From the NCBI GenBank assembly GCA_039105265.1, contig JAPFFF010000031.1:248001-312000 (forward strand): DNA of 64,000 nucleotides, written 5' to 3'. Positions within the stretch are counted from its first letter, which is position 1. Each line of letters starts with the position of its first letter. The position numbers and the translations under genes were made by a program. A model generated the notes under the pieces. It was not told the DNA's origin and made no database searches. It saw only the letters and a program-made list of their open reading frames with translations. Shown in pieces: positions 17,094 to 29,600 of the stretch. The stretch comes from Tritrichomonas musculus (lineage: Eukaryota > Parabasalia > Tritrichomonadida > Tritrichomonadidae).

Positions 17094-20000
17094 ATTTTTT
17101 TTTCGAATTGCAAATATGATGTTTTTACCAACAAGAACTAGATATTCGGAATCAGCTCCTTATGCTGATTCCATTGATACCATCCACGAAGATATTATTG
17201 ACAAAAATTTTAATAATCAAAATTATTCTGACAACCTCAACTCAAATCAAAATTTACCTAATCAAAACTCAATTTCTAGTGATTACAATCGTAATTGTCC
17301 GCATCCTGACCCAAAATGCTCTCATCTCCAAGATATGCAATTATATCTTGATCAGCGAGGTCTTCAATTGGTCGATTCTACCCCTTATTCCGAACCTTCT
17401 GAAGGCGTAGAATACGACCATTACGATCTTTCGCACCGGAAACGCACTAACAAATGCTCACTTTTGAATTTGGGCAGAAGGTCTCAGCCTTTTAACAATT
17501 TCGCTCCGCCTATGTGCTCTTCATCTATTCCCGCAAATCATACTTCACCTACTAACGACTTAGTTGATTCTGCGCATACATCGAATATTTCAAATAGCGC
17601 TAATACAATTACCAATTCTCCTTCGCCTCAATCGAATCTTCTCAGTCCTCATTCCCCTTCTGCAGGCTTCTCAGATTCAGCAGATGAACATGATTCTGAT
17701 CTTATCTCGAATAATAGCGATTCTTCTCCGAAAAGACCTACTGGCATTGAAATTCTATTACTTGCTGGTGTTCATTACAACCCCGTCGCTAACGACGGTT
17801 CTACTAATCCACAATGGATTATTGTTACATGTGACCCGGTTCTCTTTAAGTTTGCTCCTTTATTTTACAAGCCAGATAATGGTCCTGTTATTGGTGCCCT
17901 GGTGCCTAGAGGTCAGCTTATTGTCTCTTCTGGACAACCAATTCTTAATAGTTCAGCTCCTTGTATTTACCCTACTCCTGAAGAATCTGCCAATAACCGT
18001 TTTGTTCCTTCTAATATCATTGACTCTCAGTCAATTCCCAAGGAACCTTTCAGTTTTGATACTACCTATGAACCTCAAGATCTGAATCATTTCGTCAATC
18101 ACATTTCAAACATTTTTAATGATATGCATTTACGTTGTTATTACCAATATAATCATTATAATGTTAATCAAAATAGCGATGTCAAAATTAATTCTTACAA
18201 TCAATCAAATAAAGTTTTTAATAACCTTTTGATGAATCGAAATGTTTCAAATTTTCTCTCGAATTGGTCACAGAATTTCTCAAATACGACCAATGTTTTC
18301 TACAATGTTAATCATTCCGATAAATTTTGCATTCAGTCATTGTTTTCCTCCAATGCATCTGTTGAAAGCCACAGAGTTGATGTTGATAGTTTTTGTACAA
18401 CATCTAAAGCCCAGGTTCAGAGTCACGCTGTTGATGTTAATAATCAAGCAATTGCATCAACAGCACTGGTCCAAAACCACTTAGTTGACGTTATTCAAAA
18501 TAATTTAAGCACACAAGCTACAGTTCAGAGTCACGCTGTTGATGTTAATAATCAAGCAATTGCATCAACAGCTATTGTTCAAAACCACTCAGTTGACGTT
18601 ATTCAAAATAATTTAAGCACACAAGCTACAGTTCAGAGTCACGCTGTTGATGTCAGAAATCAGCTGATTTCATCAACAGCTAATGTTCAAAACCACTCAA
18701 TTGACGTTATTCAAAATAACTTAAGCACACAAGCTACTGTTCAGAGTCACGCCGTTGATATCAGAAATCAATTGACTTCTTCTACTGCTAGAGTTGAACA
18801 TCATCATGTCGATGTTTCTGATAAAGTTATTAATTCAATTGTGGAAATACCTAAATTTGTTGTTGAAGTGAAGGATAAGGTAATACCTCTTTCTACTCTT
18901 GGTGAGGTACCTTCTCTCTCAACTGCTGTCGTTCAGCTCGCAAAACAGAATTCTTGAGCTGACGAATAATCTTTCCACTCAGGTCCCAAATTCAAGTTCA
19001 CATACGGAGACTTCTGATTCATCTGTTGTTAGTCATGATGAATTAGATTCTTTATCAGGCTCTGATGGTAATTGTTCCGATAGTAATGGCGATGATCCTA
19101 GTAGTCCACATCGACGAAATGTTAGTTCAAACGATTCGTACTCACTTCAATTGTTAATAGATGAGTTAAAATCTATAAATTGTAAATCACAACTTAATGA
19201 ATTAATTCTTAAGTTACAGGAAATACATTTTGATCTAAGTCCTTTCACAGAATTACTTTCTATTGAGATGCCAATTATTTTAAATATGTATGAGACTCAT
19301 AGATGGCTTGGTGTTGGACAATTTTACTGTCCATATTGTGAAGACACATTTAATTCATGTGCGGCTCTTCATGCACATTGGAAATTAAACCATGGTAAAA
19401 GATTTATGCCAAATGAACAAACAGCTCTTGAATATGTATATAATAGGAAACTTAGATGGAAGATTATTGATGAAGATCTTCCGGATGACATTCCTAAGTA
19501 TAGAATTATTTATAAATGTCCTGATGCTAATTGTAATTATGTTGTCAACAATCCTAATTCTCTTGCCTATCATATTAAATTGAAACATCGTGATATTGAT
19601 GATCTTAGAAGAGAGCTTGGGCTCCTTTGGGCTTCTATTATCTCTTTTGCAAAAACCGATAATAAGCTGCTCTCTGGTAAGGATTTATATAATACTAATG
19701 ATGCATGCTTATGTTTGCGTTGCAATCACTTTATAGGTCAAGATAAATGCAAAGTTCAGCAGCACTCGAAGTCTTCTCATCCTGCTTCAAATGTCGAGGG
19801 TAGTAGAAGATATGATAAGAATATTGTCTTAGTAGCCAAATGGTTCGTTCCTGATTACGATGATGAAACCATTAAAGAAGCTGACGATGATATTGAAAAA
19901 GTTATAAATGCAGGTCACCTGCTTAAACAAAGCACTGAGAATGAGAGAAGAGAACCATCTCATCCTGATGACTCTGATAATCCAGATCATTTAGCAGCCA

Positions 20001-21905
20001 CAATTAGAAGAAGAGCTCAAGAAGATCGCATCAGACAAAGAAGAAGGAGGGGCGATCTCATCGTTAATGAAAGTATGCCTGAAGATCGTCTTCATAGGAA
20101 TCCTATTGATCCTGTTAATTCCGATGATTCTCCTTCTATTCAGAATCATTTAAATGATTCCCACAGTATATCTAACAATGATCTTCCTGATGATCTTCAT
20201 TCTTTCTTTGATAAAGCCTCCTCTTGGATTGACAAATGTGCTGATCAAGAGAAAAACATCATCCATCTACCAAAGATCTGGGGTGACAAACTTCTTAAAG
20301 TCAGAAAAAGGTTCTCTAACGTATTTCTTGGAAAAATTTCGATTCTCATTGATAAGTATGACAGAATTGTCAATAATAACAAAGATAATCTTGATGATAA
20401 TGACCGCTCTCTCTTATGGGAAAGTGTCTTATCTAAGATTAATATTATTCTTCGTAAAGAAATTCGCAGGGCCTTACACATTCCTGCGTTCACTAGGAAA
20501 GACAAAGTTGTTAATACTCGCTCCTTCGAGATGCCTATACAATTGAAAGCAGCTACTAAATTCGTAGCAGGTATTGAATTTATCCACAATTTGATATCTA
20601 GTGACCACGAAGACCAAACTACACATAACTTGATAGCTAATCTTAAAGACAAAATGTTAGAGTTTCTATCCCGTGCTCCTGATGATTTTGTGCAATTCCT
20701 TTCGGGCAGGGATATTTATGCCATTGAAGCATTACTTAATGCTGATAACTTTGAGGATAAAATTCGTTTCCTCCATTCAAAACTTGAAGAACTTGAATTA
20801 AAATTCAACAAGAACTCTTCGGCAGCTTTCACAAAGTTCATTCAAAAAGCTTATAAGGAAGATTCTAAAAAAACCTTGACTCGTTCATTCTCAAAAGAGA
20901 TTCTCCAGAATGTGTTGTTCCAGTCGAGGACTTTGAGTTAGATTACGGTACGGCTTGGAAGGAAGTCGCGACTTTCGAGCCAGATGGTCAGTTTGATCTC
21001 TTCAGAAAACTCAATGACGAAGATGTTACTTGTTTCGAGGAAATGCTTCTTGAGGAGAAAGCTATCAAAGCAGCCATTAACAGCAGATCCACTCTTTCTG
21101 CTGTTGGATGCGATGGTATTTGCAATGCGATATGGAGATTGGCAATGATGTTACTGTTAAATTGATCAAGCGAACGTTGATGTCGATGCTTGCTAGTGGA
21201 AATTTTCCCTCTTTGCTTAAAACTTGTAAGACGGTTATGATTTACAAGAAAGAAGACCCTGATGCTACTCGGTCTTGGAGACCTATTTCTATTACTCCCA
21301 CCTTATACAGAAAAATTATGTGTCACATCTCACGTTCAATGCAACTCTTGAATGATAGAAGGAAGTTTATCAATAGCCAACAAAAAGGTTTTATGAAGAT
21401 TCCTTGTGGTGCAGCAGAACATGTTGTTATTGCTGATGAGATGATTCATCATGCTGCGCGTCACAGGAAGAACTTGTACATTATGACGATTGATTTTAAG
21501 GATGCATTCGGATCTGTTCAACATGATCTTATTAAAAAGAATTTGCTTGACATTGGCTTCTCTCAAAACTTTGTCAAGTGCGTGCTCTCTTCTTATAAAG
21601 ATTCTTTCACTAGAATTATTTCAAACGGTTCAGTTAGCAATGAAATTGTTTTCGGTAAAGGAGTTAAACAGGGTTGCCCTCTTTCTCCGACTTTATTCAA
21701 TCTATGCATTGAACCACTTCTCATTAAGTTGAATAGCATGGCAGAAGACGATGGTTACCACTGGTTTAATAGAAGCACAGCAGTACAAGCTTATGCGGAT
21801 GACATTGTTTTATTCTCGGATACGGAGATTGGTATGAATAACTTGATACATACAGTTGAAAATTTCTGTATCTATGCAGGAAACATGGTGATTAATGCGA
21901 ACTTT
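17094..21905 (+). mobile_element. LINE family D, diverged relative of A, 3'-truncated
   Basis: It begins after the ninth junction motif with the A+T-run, then ATG at 17116. The encoded protein aligns with LINE A through the N-terminus, repeat region, zinc fingers and RT, but the DNA has drifted strongly and is AT-rich like the host. It stops inside the RT, just after motif C/D (IYAGNMVINAN), so the CCHC, the RLE and the 3' UTR are missing. The next about 155 bp are a fragment of the 878-bp unit, which makes this a chimeric junction or a deletion between two array members. Confidence 0.88.
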
Positions 21906-21911
21906 TCTTAA
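17116..21911 (+). pseudogene. LINE D polyprotein, frameshifted and truncated
   Basis: It is readable as three overlapping frames: 17116-18957 (N-terminus, VDV repeats), up to 20941 (acidic region, three C2H2 fingers, basic region) and 21108-21911 (RT motifs including DFKDAFGSV, KQGCPLSPTLFN and YADD). Compared with LINE A, frame changes fall near 18950, near 20880 and near 21135. The N-terminus MMFLPTRTRYSESAPYADSIDT matches the LINE A start, which supports ATG 17116. No CCHC or RLE remains. It cannot make a working enzyme and is an older family than A judging from sequence divergence. Confidence 0.88.
18371..18840 (+). repeat. VDV repeat region of LINE D with hairpins
   Basis: The repeat alternates two 18-residue types (QSHAVDVNNQAIASTA and QNHSVDVIQNNLSTQAT). 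Hairpins are again built in: GCTGTTGATG (18427-18436) pairs with CATCAACAGC (18455-18464). At 18643-18680 outer arms GCTGTTGAT/ATCAACAGC enclose the 16-nt palindrome GAAATCAGCTGATTTC. The stem sequences differ from those of LINE A at most positions, yet the folding pattern and period are kept. Confidence 0.8.
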
Positions 21912-21929
21912 TAGTGAAACATTAATTGG

Positions 21930-22086
21930 AGTCAATTGATACCACTCTTTTCGTGTTTTCTCAAAATTTTCAAAACTGATTTCAATTATATTAGAACTCA
22001 TATCACAATGTTCGACCACTCGATAAATCACTCAGTTATACTACCTTAACTCATTACAATTTATCAATCTCAGCTCCTAACGTTTC
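21930..22086 (+). repeat. Fragment of the 878-bp unit, right end of the array
   Basis: From GAGTCAATTGATACCACTC to CTCAGCTCCTAACGTT the sequence matches the interior of the 878-bp unit with about a dozen differences. It lacks the unit's 5' T-run and 3' tail. The junction motif is not found after it, and the sequence becomes AT-rich host spacer. This marks the right border of the array. Confidence 0.85.
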
Positions 22087-22796
22087 AACTATATATGTAG
22101 TTTTGAAATTTAATAGTGATGAAATGATATTTAATTTTTTATATGAGCTTTCTCAAAAAATTAAATTCTTTTTTTGAAAAATTAATAATTTTCGATTATC
22201 TTAATTTTTAATAGTACGATTTTGATAAAAACATCTTTTAAAAATAAATTATTTATTACTTGATAAAAAAATATAATTTTATCTCAAAATCCAGGGCCAT
22301 TTTTTGTAAAAACAATTTTTATGAAAAATGCTTTGTAACTCAATCATGCAACATAATATTGCTAAAAGTTTATTAAAACAAATAGTCAATCATAATTACT
22401 ATACGATAGATACACCAAAGTTCGTATATTAAGATATTAACATGAAATAATTGAAATAATAAATGTCTTCGTATTTTCGAATTAGACGAAATCATCTAGT
22501 TCATTATGCTTAGAAATAAATAATTATTTTATTTTATAAATTATGGCATATGTTTATATTGTTAATTTTCGAAAAAAAGTGAAATGAATGTTGGTGAAAC
22601 ATACTCTTTTTCATATAATAATTATACAAAGAAGATTCGAAGAAAAACACGACACCTGGAAATGATGACTTTATAATCATGTTCTAATTAAAAAATAAGC
22701 AATAACATCAAACAAAGATTATTTATTACAATATATATATAATAATTCATGATAATTAAACCATTTAATTCTTCATTCTTAAATACAGTCAGGTTT
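22087..22796. other. AT-rich spacer, right flank of the LINE array
   Basis: There is no convincing ORF, RNA gene or repeat. It is host intergenic DNA between the retroelement array and the 3' end of the coiled-coil gene read on the minus strand. Confidence 0.6.
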
Positions 22797-24089
22797 TTAC
22801 TCATCAAGAGGATTAACTGGAGGTTGGAATAATGCGCCATAAGGATTAGCTTTGTTTGCTTTTGATTCAGCTTTTAGTTCATCAATGGCCTTCTTAAGAT
22901 CATTAATCTTTGATTTAATTTCTTTGGAAAGATTTTTGATTTTCTTTTCTCCATTTTTTTCAATAGTTTTTAATTTATCTTTAGATTTTTCTGGAAGAGA
23001 TTCTTCTTTACTTTTCTTTTGTTTTTTTGACTCGGCATCTGTTAATTTTTTATCTGTCATTCTAATTAATGATTCAAAATCGGAAGCCGATTGTTTAAAA
23101 TCATTTATTTTCATGTTGATTGCGTCAAGATAATTTTCAAGATCATTAACAGAATTGTCAACTTGGATTTCTGCACATGATATTTCATTAGAAACGTCAT
23201 TAAATTTTTTGAAAATTCTATTTGTAAATTCTGTGAATTCAGGGTGCTTAATGGCTCCTTCGATATTTTGATTTTCATTCATTTTATTCTTCTTTTCAAT
23301 ATTTTCTTGTTTGATATCTCCTAATGATGACTCTAGCTCAGAGTAATTATTTTCAAGCTCCTTGATCTGTTGCTCATTTTTGCCAGAGATCGATGAAATA
23401 AGTTGAAGTTGCATTTTTGGCAAAAGTATTGGAGATTTTGCCGTCAAAAGACTATCAAAATCATCTTCAACGAGTCGAATGGTTTCTGAATGTCTTTGAA
23501 CCCTTAAGTGAATTTTAGGATCTAATGTTGATGTTGTTTCGATCTGAATAATCTGTTCATTTGATTTGTCTGATTTTTTCGAGCCTTCCTCTGAAAGAGA
23601 TGGGAAATTTGCAGATAGTGTAAAATCGATAGTTTTTTGTTCTTCACTATTTTGTTGTAATGAAAAATCTTTTAGTTTCTGCTCGATTTTTGTATGAAGT
23701 TGTTCGAGAAACAAATTGTTAGAGGCTGTTATCTTTTGTTCTAAGTTTGTTAATGAATTTTCATTATATTCGCTTTGTTTAAGTTTTGTTTTCCCATTAA
23801 TTTCATGATCGTTTATATCTTTTTCTAGTTTATTAATTTTATTTTCAATAGTTGTTATTTCAAGAGGGTAATCAAATTTTGTTTCAGCCTCAACTTGCTT
23901 ATTTAGAATTTGCATTTGTTTTGTGAGAGTAGAAAGATCGCTAGGAAGACTATCTGGAATGGCACGTGACACCTGGTCAAATTGATTGTGAATTTTATGA
24001 ATTAGCTGTTGAAGTTTCATCATGTCACCTCGAATAGCTGATGGTGAATAATAATCTGGTAACTTTGAATGACTAGAGGTTGAAAACAT
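22797..24089 (-). CDS. Coiled-coil protein, 430 residues, unknown function
   Basis: The start was chosen at the internal Met (MFSTSSHSKLPDYYSP) because an initiator-like TTTTCA lies only 10 bases upstream; the longer frame would put this motif inside coding sequence. The protein is mostly helical with heptads at about 70-170 and 240-420, a Lys/Glu-rich stretch near the C-terminus (KSKEESLPEKSKDKLK) and a Pro-containing end (NPYGALFQPPVNPLDE). There is no signal peptide or membrane segment. It is divergently paired with the coiled-coil gene at 24307 over about 220 bp, and the cluster of such genes around it suggests a cytoskeletal or flagellar role. That role is inference from context. Confidence 0.75.
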   Translation of the reverse strand: MFSTSSHSKLPDYYSPSAIRGDMMKLQQLIHKIHNQFDQVSRAIPDSLPSDLSTLTKQMQILNKQVEAETKFDYPLEITTIENKINKLEKDINDHEINGKTKLKQSEYNENSLTNLEQKITASNNLFLEQLHTKIEQKLKDFSLQQNSEEQKTIDFTLSANFPSLSEEGSKKSDKSNEQIIQIETTSTLDPKIHLRVQRHSETIRLVEDDFDSLLTAKSPILLPKMQLQLISSISGKNEQQIKELENNYSELESSLGDIKQENIEKKNKMNENQNIEGAIKHPEFTEFTNRIFKKFNDVSNEISCAEIQVDNSVNDLENYLDAINMKINDFKQSASDFESLIRMTDKKLTDAESKKQKKSKEESLPEKSKDKLKTIEKNGEKKIKNLSKEIKSKINDLKKAIDELKAESKANKANPYGALFQPPVNPLDE

Positions 24090-24306
24090 TTTTGTTTTTG
24101 AAAAGGAGATTCGAAATATAATTGCTAATATTAGATAATAACGTGTTTTTTTTGAAGTATTAAAAGGTCCATCAAACCCAGAATTCAAAAAAACAATGAT
24201 TCAATTTTTTTCAATCGTCTGACCATGTATAAATTGAATTTTGATACCAAAAAACGTTTACTAGAATTGAAATTTGAATTCAAGTGATAGAGAGAAAGAG
24301 CGCCGA
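24090..24306. promoter_or_regulatory. Shared spacer between divergent coiled-coil genes, with initiator-like site and a small upstream ORF
   Basis: On the minus strand TTTTCAAAAA (A+1 at 24099) sits 10 bases before ATG 24089 and resembles the trichomonad initiator TCA+1. On the plus strand an upstream ORF, ATG 24225 to TGA 24287 (MYKLNFDTKKRLL...), lies in a different frame from the gene at 24307 and ends 19 bases before its ATG. Confidence 0.4.
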
Positions 24307-26349
24307 ATGAATAATACTCGTTTCTCTCTTCAAGATATGACTCCAGCGCAAAGAACGAGTTTAGAAAACATTCTTGACAAAACAAATCATGAATATGAAA
24401 ATGAATATCAATCATTAACAGAGAAAGAAGCGATTATCAATCGGCATCGACTTCAATTTCAAGCGTCATTAAAATCTTCAAAAAATAGAATTCAAAATCT
24501 ACTTAAATATTCAAATGAACTCGATATCAAGCGAAATATGATTGACACAGAACGAGAAACTCTAGAATCGCAAGCAGCAGAGGCATTCAAATTTATTGAA
24601 TCTGAAATAAAAATTAATGAAGAAACTCTTTCACGTTCTCAGCACGAACTTGAATTAGTTCTTCAAAAATTAACATATGCCCAAACAACTGCAAATCAAC
24701 TACAAAAAAAGGTCAATGATCTTGAAAATATTGAAGGAAGATTAATTTTACGAGAAACGGAACTCGAAAACAAAATAAAAGAAAGTAATGAAAATCGACC
24801 CAAAAGAGCACCAGAGAAAATTAAGCAAGAAATAGACGTTATCAATAAAAACATCCCTGAAGTTAATAAGCAAATACAATCCAGAGAAAACTACATTGTT
24901 CAAAGAGAAATGCGGAAAGTACAATTTCAAAGCGAGCGCTCAAACTTAGAGAAAAAAATGGAATCAATACAAAAAGTTATTTCAGAGCATTTACAAAAAA
25001 GTGGACTCAAGAACGATGCAATAAGGACTAGTATCTCATCAAAGATTGAAAGATTAACTTCACTTGAAACAACCCGAACCGAAAAGAAAATGACGATTAC
25101 CAACATGAGAAGCCGGATTGATTATCAGACTCAAAAAGTAGAAGAGCTCACAAAAAATTTAAAAGATACTATTCAAAAAGTTGAAGACACAAAAAATAAA
25201 CTATCCAAAAAGTTGGATGAAACAGAAACCTCCATTCAAAAATACCAAGAATTAAAGAACTTAATAGAAGTCACCCGAGCTAGGCGAATGAAAAGTGACA
25301 CCCAACTTTCCAATGAGTTAATGAGCATTCGTCAAGAGTACAGAAAAGCACAGAAAAAGTTCGGCTCAGAACGATACGCCATTGAAGAGGCCAAGAAAAA
25401 AAAGAAAGAATTGAAAGAAGCCCTCAAAAGTTACCAGCAGCAACTTTTTCAATCGGATGTTGAATACAAAAAGTTGAAGCTGAAAAAGGAAGAATTGAAT
25501 CAACTTGAATTCCAAATTCAAGAAGAAGAAATCCGAAATGAAAGACAATACAAACTGGACATCATCACTCTCGACGACTTGCAAAAGAACATCGGAAGAG
25601 GCCAATTAAAAATGAAGCAATTAATGGACGATAGACTTGATCTTCTATCACCGACGATAACAACCGTCGAACGATACAAAAGTCTCTCTGAAATTGAAAG
25701 GAAGTACGAAGAAGAAGCAAAAGTCTTGAATACTTCAATGAGCATCAAAGACTTGAAGAAAGAATTGAATCAAACTTTGAATTCAATTGAAAATTTGAAG
25801 TTTGAATGCACAAAATTCAAAGAACAGAAAAAGTTCAACAAAAAACAGTTGTTGTTGAAAAAAGTTGACTTGGAACATGCAAGAAATATTCAGCAATATT
25901 TCGAGCATGAAAAATTGACACACGACCAAAATCAGACAGAAGAAAACCTCGTCTTTCTGAGATCGAAAGAATTCGAGATTTTCGACTTGATCAGAAAAAT
26001 TGAGAAGAAAAATGAGGAAATCTTGGAAAGAAAGAAAAATTTGAAAATTAAATTGGTCCATATTTCTGAAGTAATTGAAAAAGAAAAAATGAAAAATTTC
26101 GGAAGTAACGTGTCCCTCGCTGTCACTCCAGGCTTCGACAGCGAGTGCAACAACGACGTGAGAAATGTCGAAATGCCGCCACTTCAGTTGTTCGACGTGA
26201 GGAAAATCGTGCAGTTCGACAAACTTGAAAAGTTCTTTAGAACAATTCAGGTCGAAAAAAGAATTTGGTGCAACCTTGTCAATCCTTCATCAATCACAAG
26301 CATCCTTGAAACTTGGAATAACGAAATTCAGAAATTTCTTGATTTATAG
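24307..26349 (+). CDS. Long coiled-coil protein, 680 residues, unknown function
   Basis: The first ATG in the frame is 24307 (MNNTRFSLQDMTPAQRTSLENI). The reading frame is open for several codons upstream but only from a TTG. Nearly the whole protein is a continuous coiled coil rich in Glu, Lys and Gln, from about residue 20 to 590, followed by a short non-coil C-terminal region containing two Trp (VEKRIWCNLVNP, LETWNNEIQKFLDL). No enzymatic motif is seen. Its layout resembles axonemal or basal-body coiled-coil proteins, and it lies near a CFAP58-like gene. No specific family was recognised. Confidence 0.8.
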   Translation: MNNTRFSLQDMTPAQRTSLENILDKTNHEYENEYQSLTEKEAIINRHRLQFQASLKSSKNRIQNLLKYSNELDIKRNMIDTERETLESQAAEAFKFIESEIKINEETLSRSQHELELVLQKLTYAQTTANQLQKKVNDLENIEGRLILRETELENKIKESNENRPKRAPEKIKQEIDVINKNIPEVNKQIQSRENYIVQREMRKVQFQSERSNLEKKMESIQKVISEHLQKSGLKNDAIRTSISSKIERLTSLETTRTEKKMTITNMRSRIDYQTQKVEELTKNLKDTIQKVEDTKNKLSKKLDETETSIQKYQELKNLIEVTRARRMKSDTQLSNELMSIRQEYRKAQKKFGSERYAIEEAKKKKKELKEALKSYQQQLFQSDVEYKKLKLKKEELNQLEFQIQEEEIRNERQYKLDIITLDDLQKNIGRGQLKMKQLMDDRLDLLSPTITTVERYKSLSEIERKYEEEAKVLNTSMSIKDLKKELNQTLNSIENLKFECTKFKEQKKFNKKQLLLKKVDLEHARNIQQYFEHEKLTHDQNQTEENLVFLRSKEFEIFDLIRKIEKKNEEILERKKNLKIKLVHISEVIEKEKMKNFGSNVSLAVTPGFDSECNNDVRNVEMPPLQLFDVRKIVQFDKLEKFFRTIQVEKRIWCNLVNPSSITSILETWNNEIQKFLDL

Positions 26350-26639
26350 TAATTACTGCGTTTAGTTGTTATTTGTATAAATGTTTGAATTTTATTAATC
26401 ATTTTTAGACTTGAAAAATGAAATTTTTTAAATTTGAAAGATAAATTCAATATTTGAATGTAAATCAAACTTTTTGAGAAGCTAACGAATTCTTTTTTAA
26501 AAAAGAAATGTGATTGATTGTATATATATGAAAACATGAGCATTTAGTATGATTGTAAAAAGTTATTAAAAAGAATAAAATAAAATAATACAATATCTAT
26601 TTTAATATATACAAATAATTAAAATGGTATAAATAAAAA
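26350..26639. other. Spacer between convergent genes
   Basis: AT-rich sequence between the stop codons of the convergent genes. No gene or repeat is seen. Confidence 0.6.
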
Positions 26640-29600
26640 CTAAAGAGGTTGAGCGATAACGCCATCTTTCATTCCATCAGGAATTCTTGGATGACTTGAA
26701 TTTGCATTCTTCCATGACGAATCAAATTCTGCATTTTGATTCGTGCTTATAATATTGGGTGTTGATTCTTTTTTAGGATGTTTTTTAGATTTATTCTTAG
26801 TTGCCATTGGTGTTACCGTTATGGCCTTTCTAGATGAGTATTTCTTCACAATTTCTTCATTAATTTGATCATCAGGATTTTCGTTTTTAGTATTTTGTTT
26901 CTTATTTTTGTCTGGTGAAGCAATTAGTGACATTCCAGCAAGAACTGCAAGCAAGTGACTTTGTTGTTGTCTGATTAAGTCTTTCCTCCTCTTTTCCCAT
27001 CGTTTGACAACTGCCATCTGTCTCTGAGCAAATCTTTTAAGTGTTGAGTCAACATTATAAGATTTTGCCATTTCATTGAGAGTTGTTTGCCCTCTGAATG
27101 CTCTCATTGCGGCCAAATTTGACTGATCTTCAGCAATATTTGACATGACATGATGCATTAATGCTGGTTGAGCAGCAGCAGTTCTTAATTGCCTTATTAA
27201 ATCGCGAAGTTCTCTGATTTCGGCATCTCTCTCTTCAATTATTTTATATGCTTTATTTAACTTCTCATCAGCAAGCATTGAATTTGTTTGAGATCTAACC
27301 AATTCCTTCTGAACTCTTTGAAGTTGAATTGCTGTTTTGTATAAATTTTGTCTTGCTTCACTCTTCTGATCTCTCAGTTTAATCATCTCATGTGCTTTTG
27401 CTTGCAAAATAGTTTGCAAAGAGAAAATACGACGATTCAAATTGGTAACAGTTTTTTGAAGTACGACATTTCCATTTACTGGATGTCGATCATAGTAACC
27501 TCGATTATCATTATTTCTCATCTTCTTAATATAAATGAGTGATTTAGGATCTTCACCATGAACAGGGACAAAATCTATGTATCCAAGGTCGTTATTATTG
27601 TTCACCGATGTTTTGTTGCTAGTTGATGCTGAATTCTTTGTAAGCCTAGAGCGGGCTTGTGAGGTTTTAGGTACAATTAATTTAGGAGAGCCTGAAACTA
27701 ATTGTTGTTGGTTTGTTTGATTGTATTTAACACGTATTTTTTCAGTTGAATTTTCATCATTTGATGAAACTTTTTGTGATGCTGTTTGGTCATATCTATT
27801 TTTTCCAGGAATGAGTGTGAATCCTTTTGATGGAAGTGAAGATTCAATTACTGTGTCAAAAATGATGAAAGGTTTAATGAAAGAATAAGCAATTGGTACC
27901 TCTGATTCTTTCATGACCATTTTATTTTGTAATTGCTGATTATCTAATTCAAGTTGGTCAAGTTTCCTTTGAAGTTCCTCAGAATTATCCTTCATTTTGA
28001 AAAGAGCATCTGACATTTGATCTATTACCTTTTTATTTTCTTTATTCATTTTCTCAAGATTTTCAACATTAAATTGTTGTCCCTGATTATGCAAATTGAT
28101 ATTTTCAACATGAGCTGTCAGTTGAGACAATTTTGTTGATAAATCTTGAATTTGCCCTTCTTTATTTTGAATTGCGTGATTCAATGAAATAATTTCAATA
28201 TCTCTTTCCTTCAAAAGTTCATTTGTTTCCTTATTGTCAGCTTCAAGATTTTCTTTTTCTTTCATCGAACCGATGAGATATTTTGCCTGATCTTTGAGTG
28301 TGTTGAGGCTATTAGTGTCAAGCTTCCCTTCTCCATTTTGAATTGATTTGACAATATTGCCAATTATTTTTTGTAATGAAAAAATTATTTCTTCATGTTT
28401 CAATTTTAATTCTTTTGTTGAATCATTCAAGTCTTGAACTTCTTCTTTCAATTTTGCTTGTTTTTCATTAATGAAAATAATTTCATTTTTATATTTTAAG
28501 TTTTCATCTCTTAACTGTTCAACATCGTCACTCAAAAAGCCGCCAGCTTCTTGAGATAACGGTTTTATATTGACCTGTTCAAGCTCATTTTCATGGCATA
28601 GAGAAACAAGCAACTTGCGGGCTGACTGAACAACTTCTTCCACTTCTTCTGAGGGTATCTGCGATGGATCAATGTCCTTCAATGATTGCGCCTTTTGGAT
28701 GATGTTCGTCGCTAAAAGCTGGTTCTCGTTCGAGCTCGAGAATGCATTCAAAGTCGAAAGAGTCAAAACCGCTTTCTCTATCGTCTCAAGCTTCTTGATT
28801 GGCGCAATTGAATCGTTCTCAATCGAAACGTCAATCTCTGAAACAGTCTGTATCGCTAATGACTTGAGATAGTCGTCCACCGTCGGCGGAACTTGGCCTT
28901 TGTTGAATATGGCTGCGCCACCGATTGTCAGATTTGACTTTTTCAGAGGCGAAAAGTAGTCGGACGATGCTTGCACCACTAGGCCATGCGAGTGCTGGCT
29001 TTGAACAAAAGTGGCAGCTTTCTTGTCTGCATTTTGAGTTTCGTTCTCTTTCTCTGCAGTTTTTGCAGATCGCTGGAGCTGAACATCGTTCATTTGCAGA
29101 TCAGCAGCAATGTTGCCAATGGCTGCACCATTGCTGCCATTGCTTCCACTCTGCGGCATCTCTTCAAGTTTCAGTTTTCTGGATGGATTGCTCGATGAAT
29201 TCTCGTCTTCATTGTCAGAATTCATATTTGAATTCAAATTAGAATTTAAATTAGAATTCTTTGCTGAATTCAAATTAGAATTTTGGGTTGAATTCAAATT
29301 AGAATTCTTTGCTGAATTCAAATTAGAATTTTGGGTTGAATTCAAATTAGAATTCTTTGCTGAATTCAAATTAGAATTTTTGGTTGAATTCAAATTAGAA
29401 TTCTTTGCCGAATTCATGTTGGAGTTTTTGGTTGAGCTTTTCTTTGAGAGAAGCTCTTGCTTGAATTCAATTAGCTTCGATATTTCTTTGTCAATTTGCT
29501 GCTCGGCGCTGTTTATCTGGCCGTTTTCTTGGTCAAATTTGCTGATGAAGCTGCGGCTTGACAAAGTCGATGCTGAATCCAGTCGTGATGAAATCCTTCT

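Noticed and set aside
28925-29242. Plus-strand ORFs inside the giant coiled-coil gene
   Set aside because: They are antisense shadows of the 2236-codon frame, without recognisable domains.
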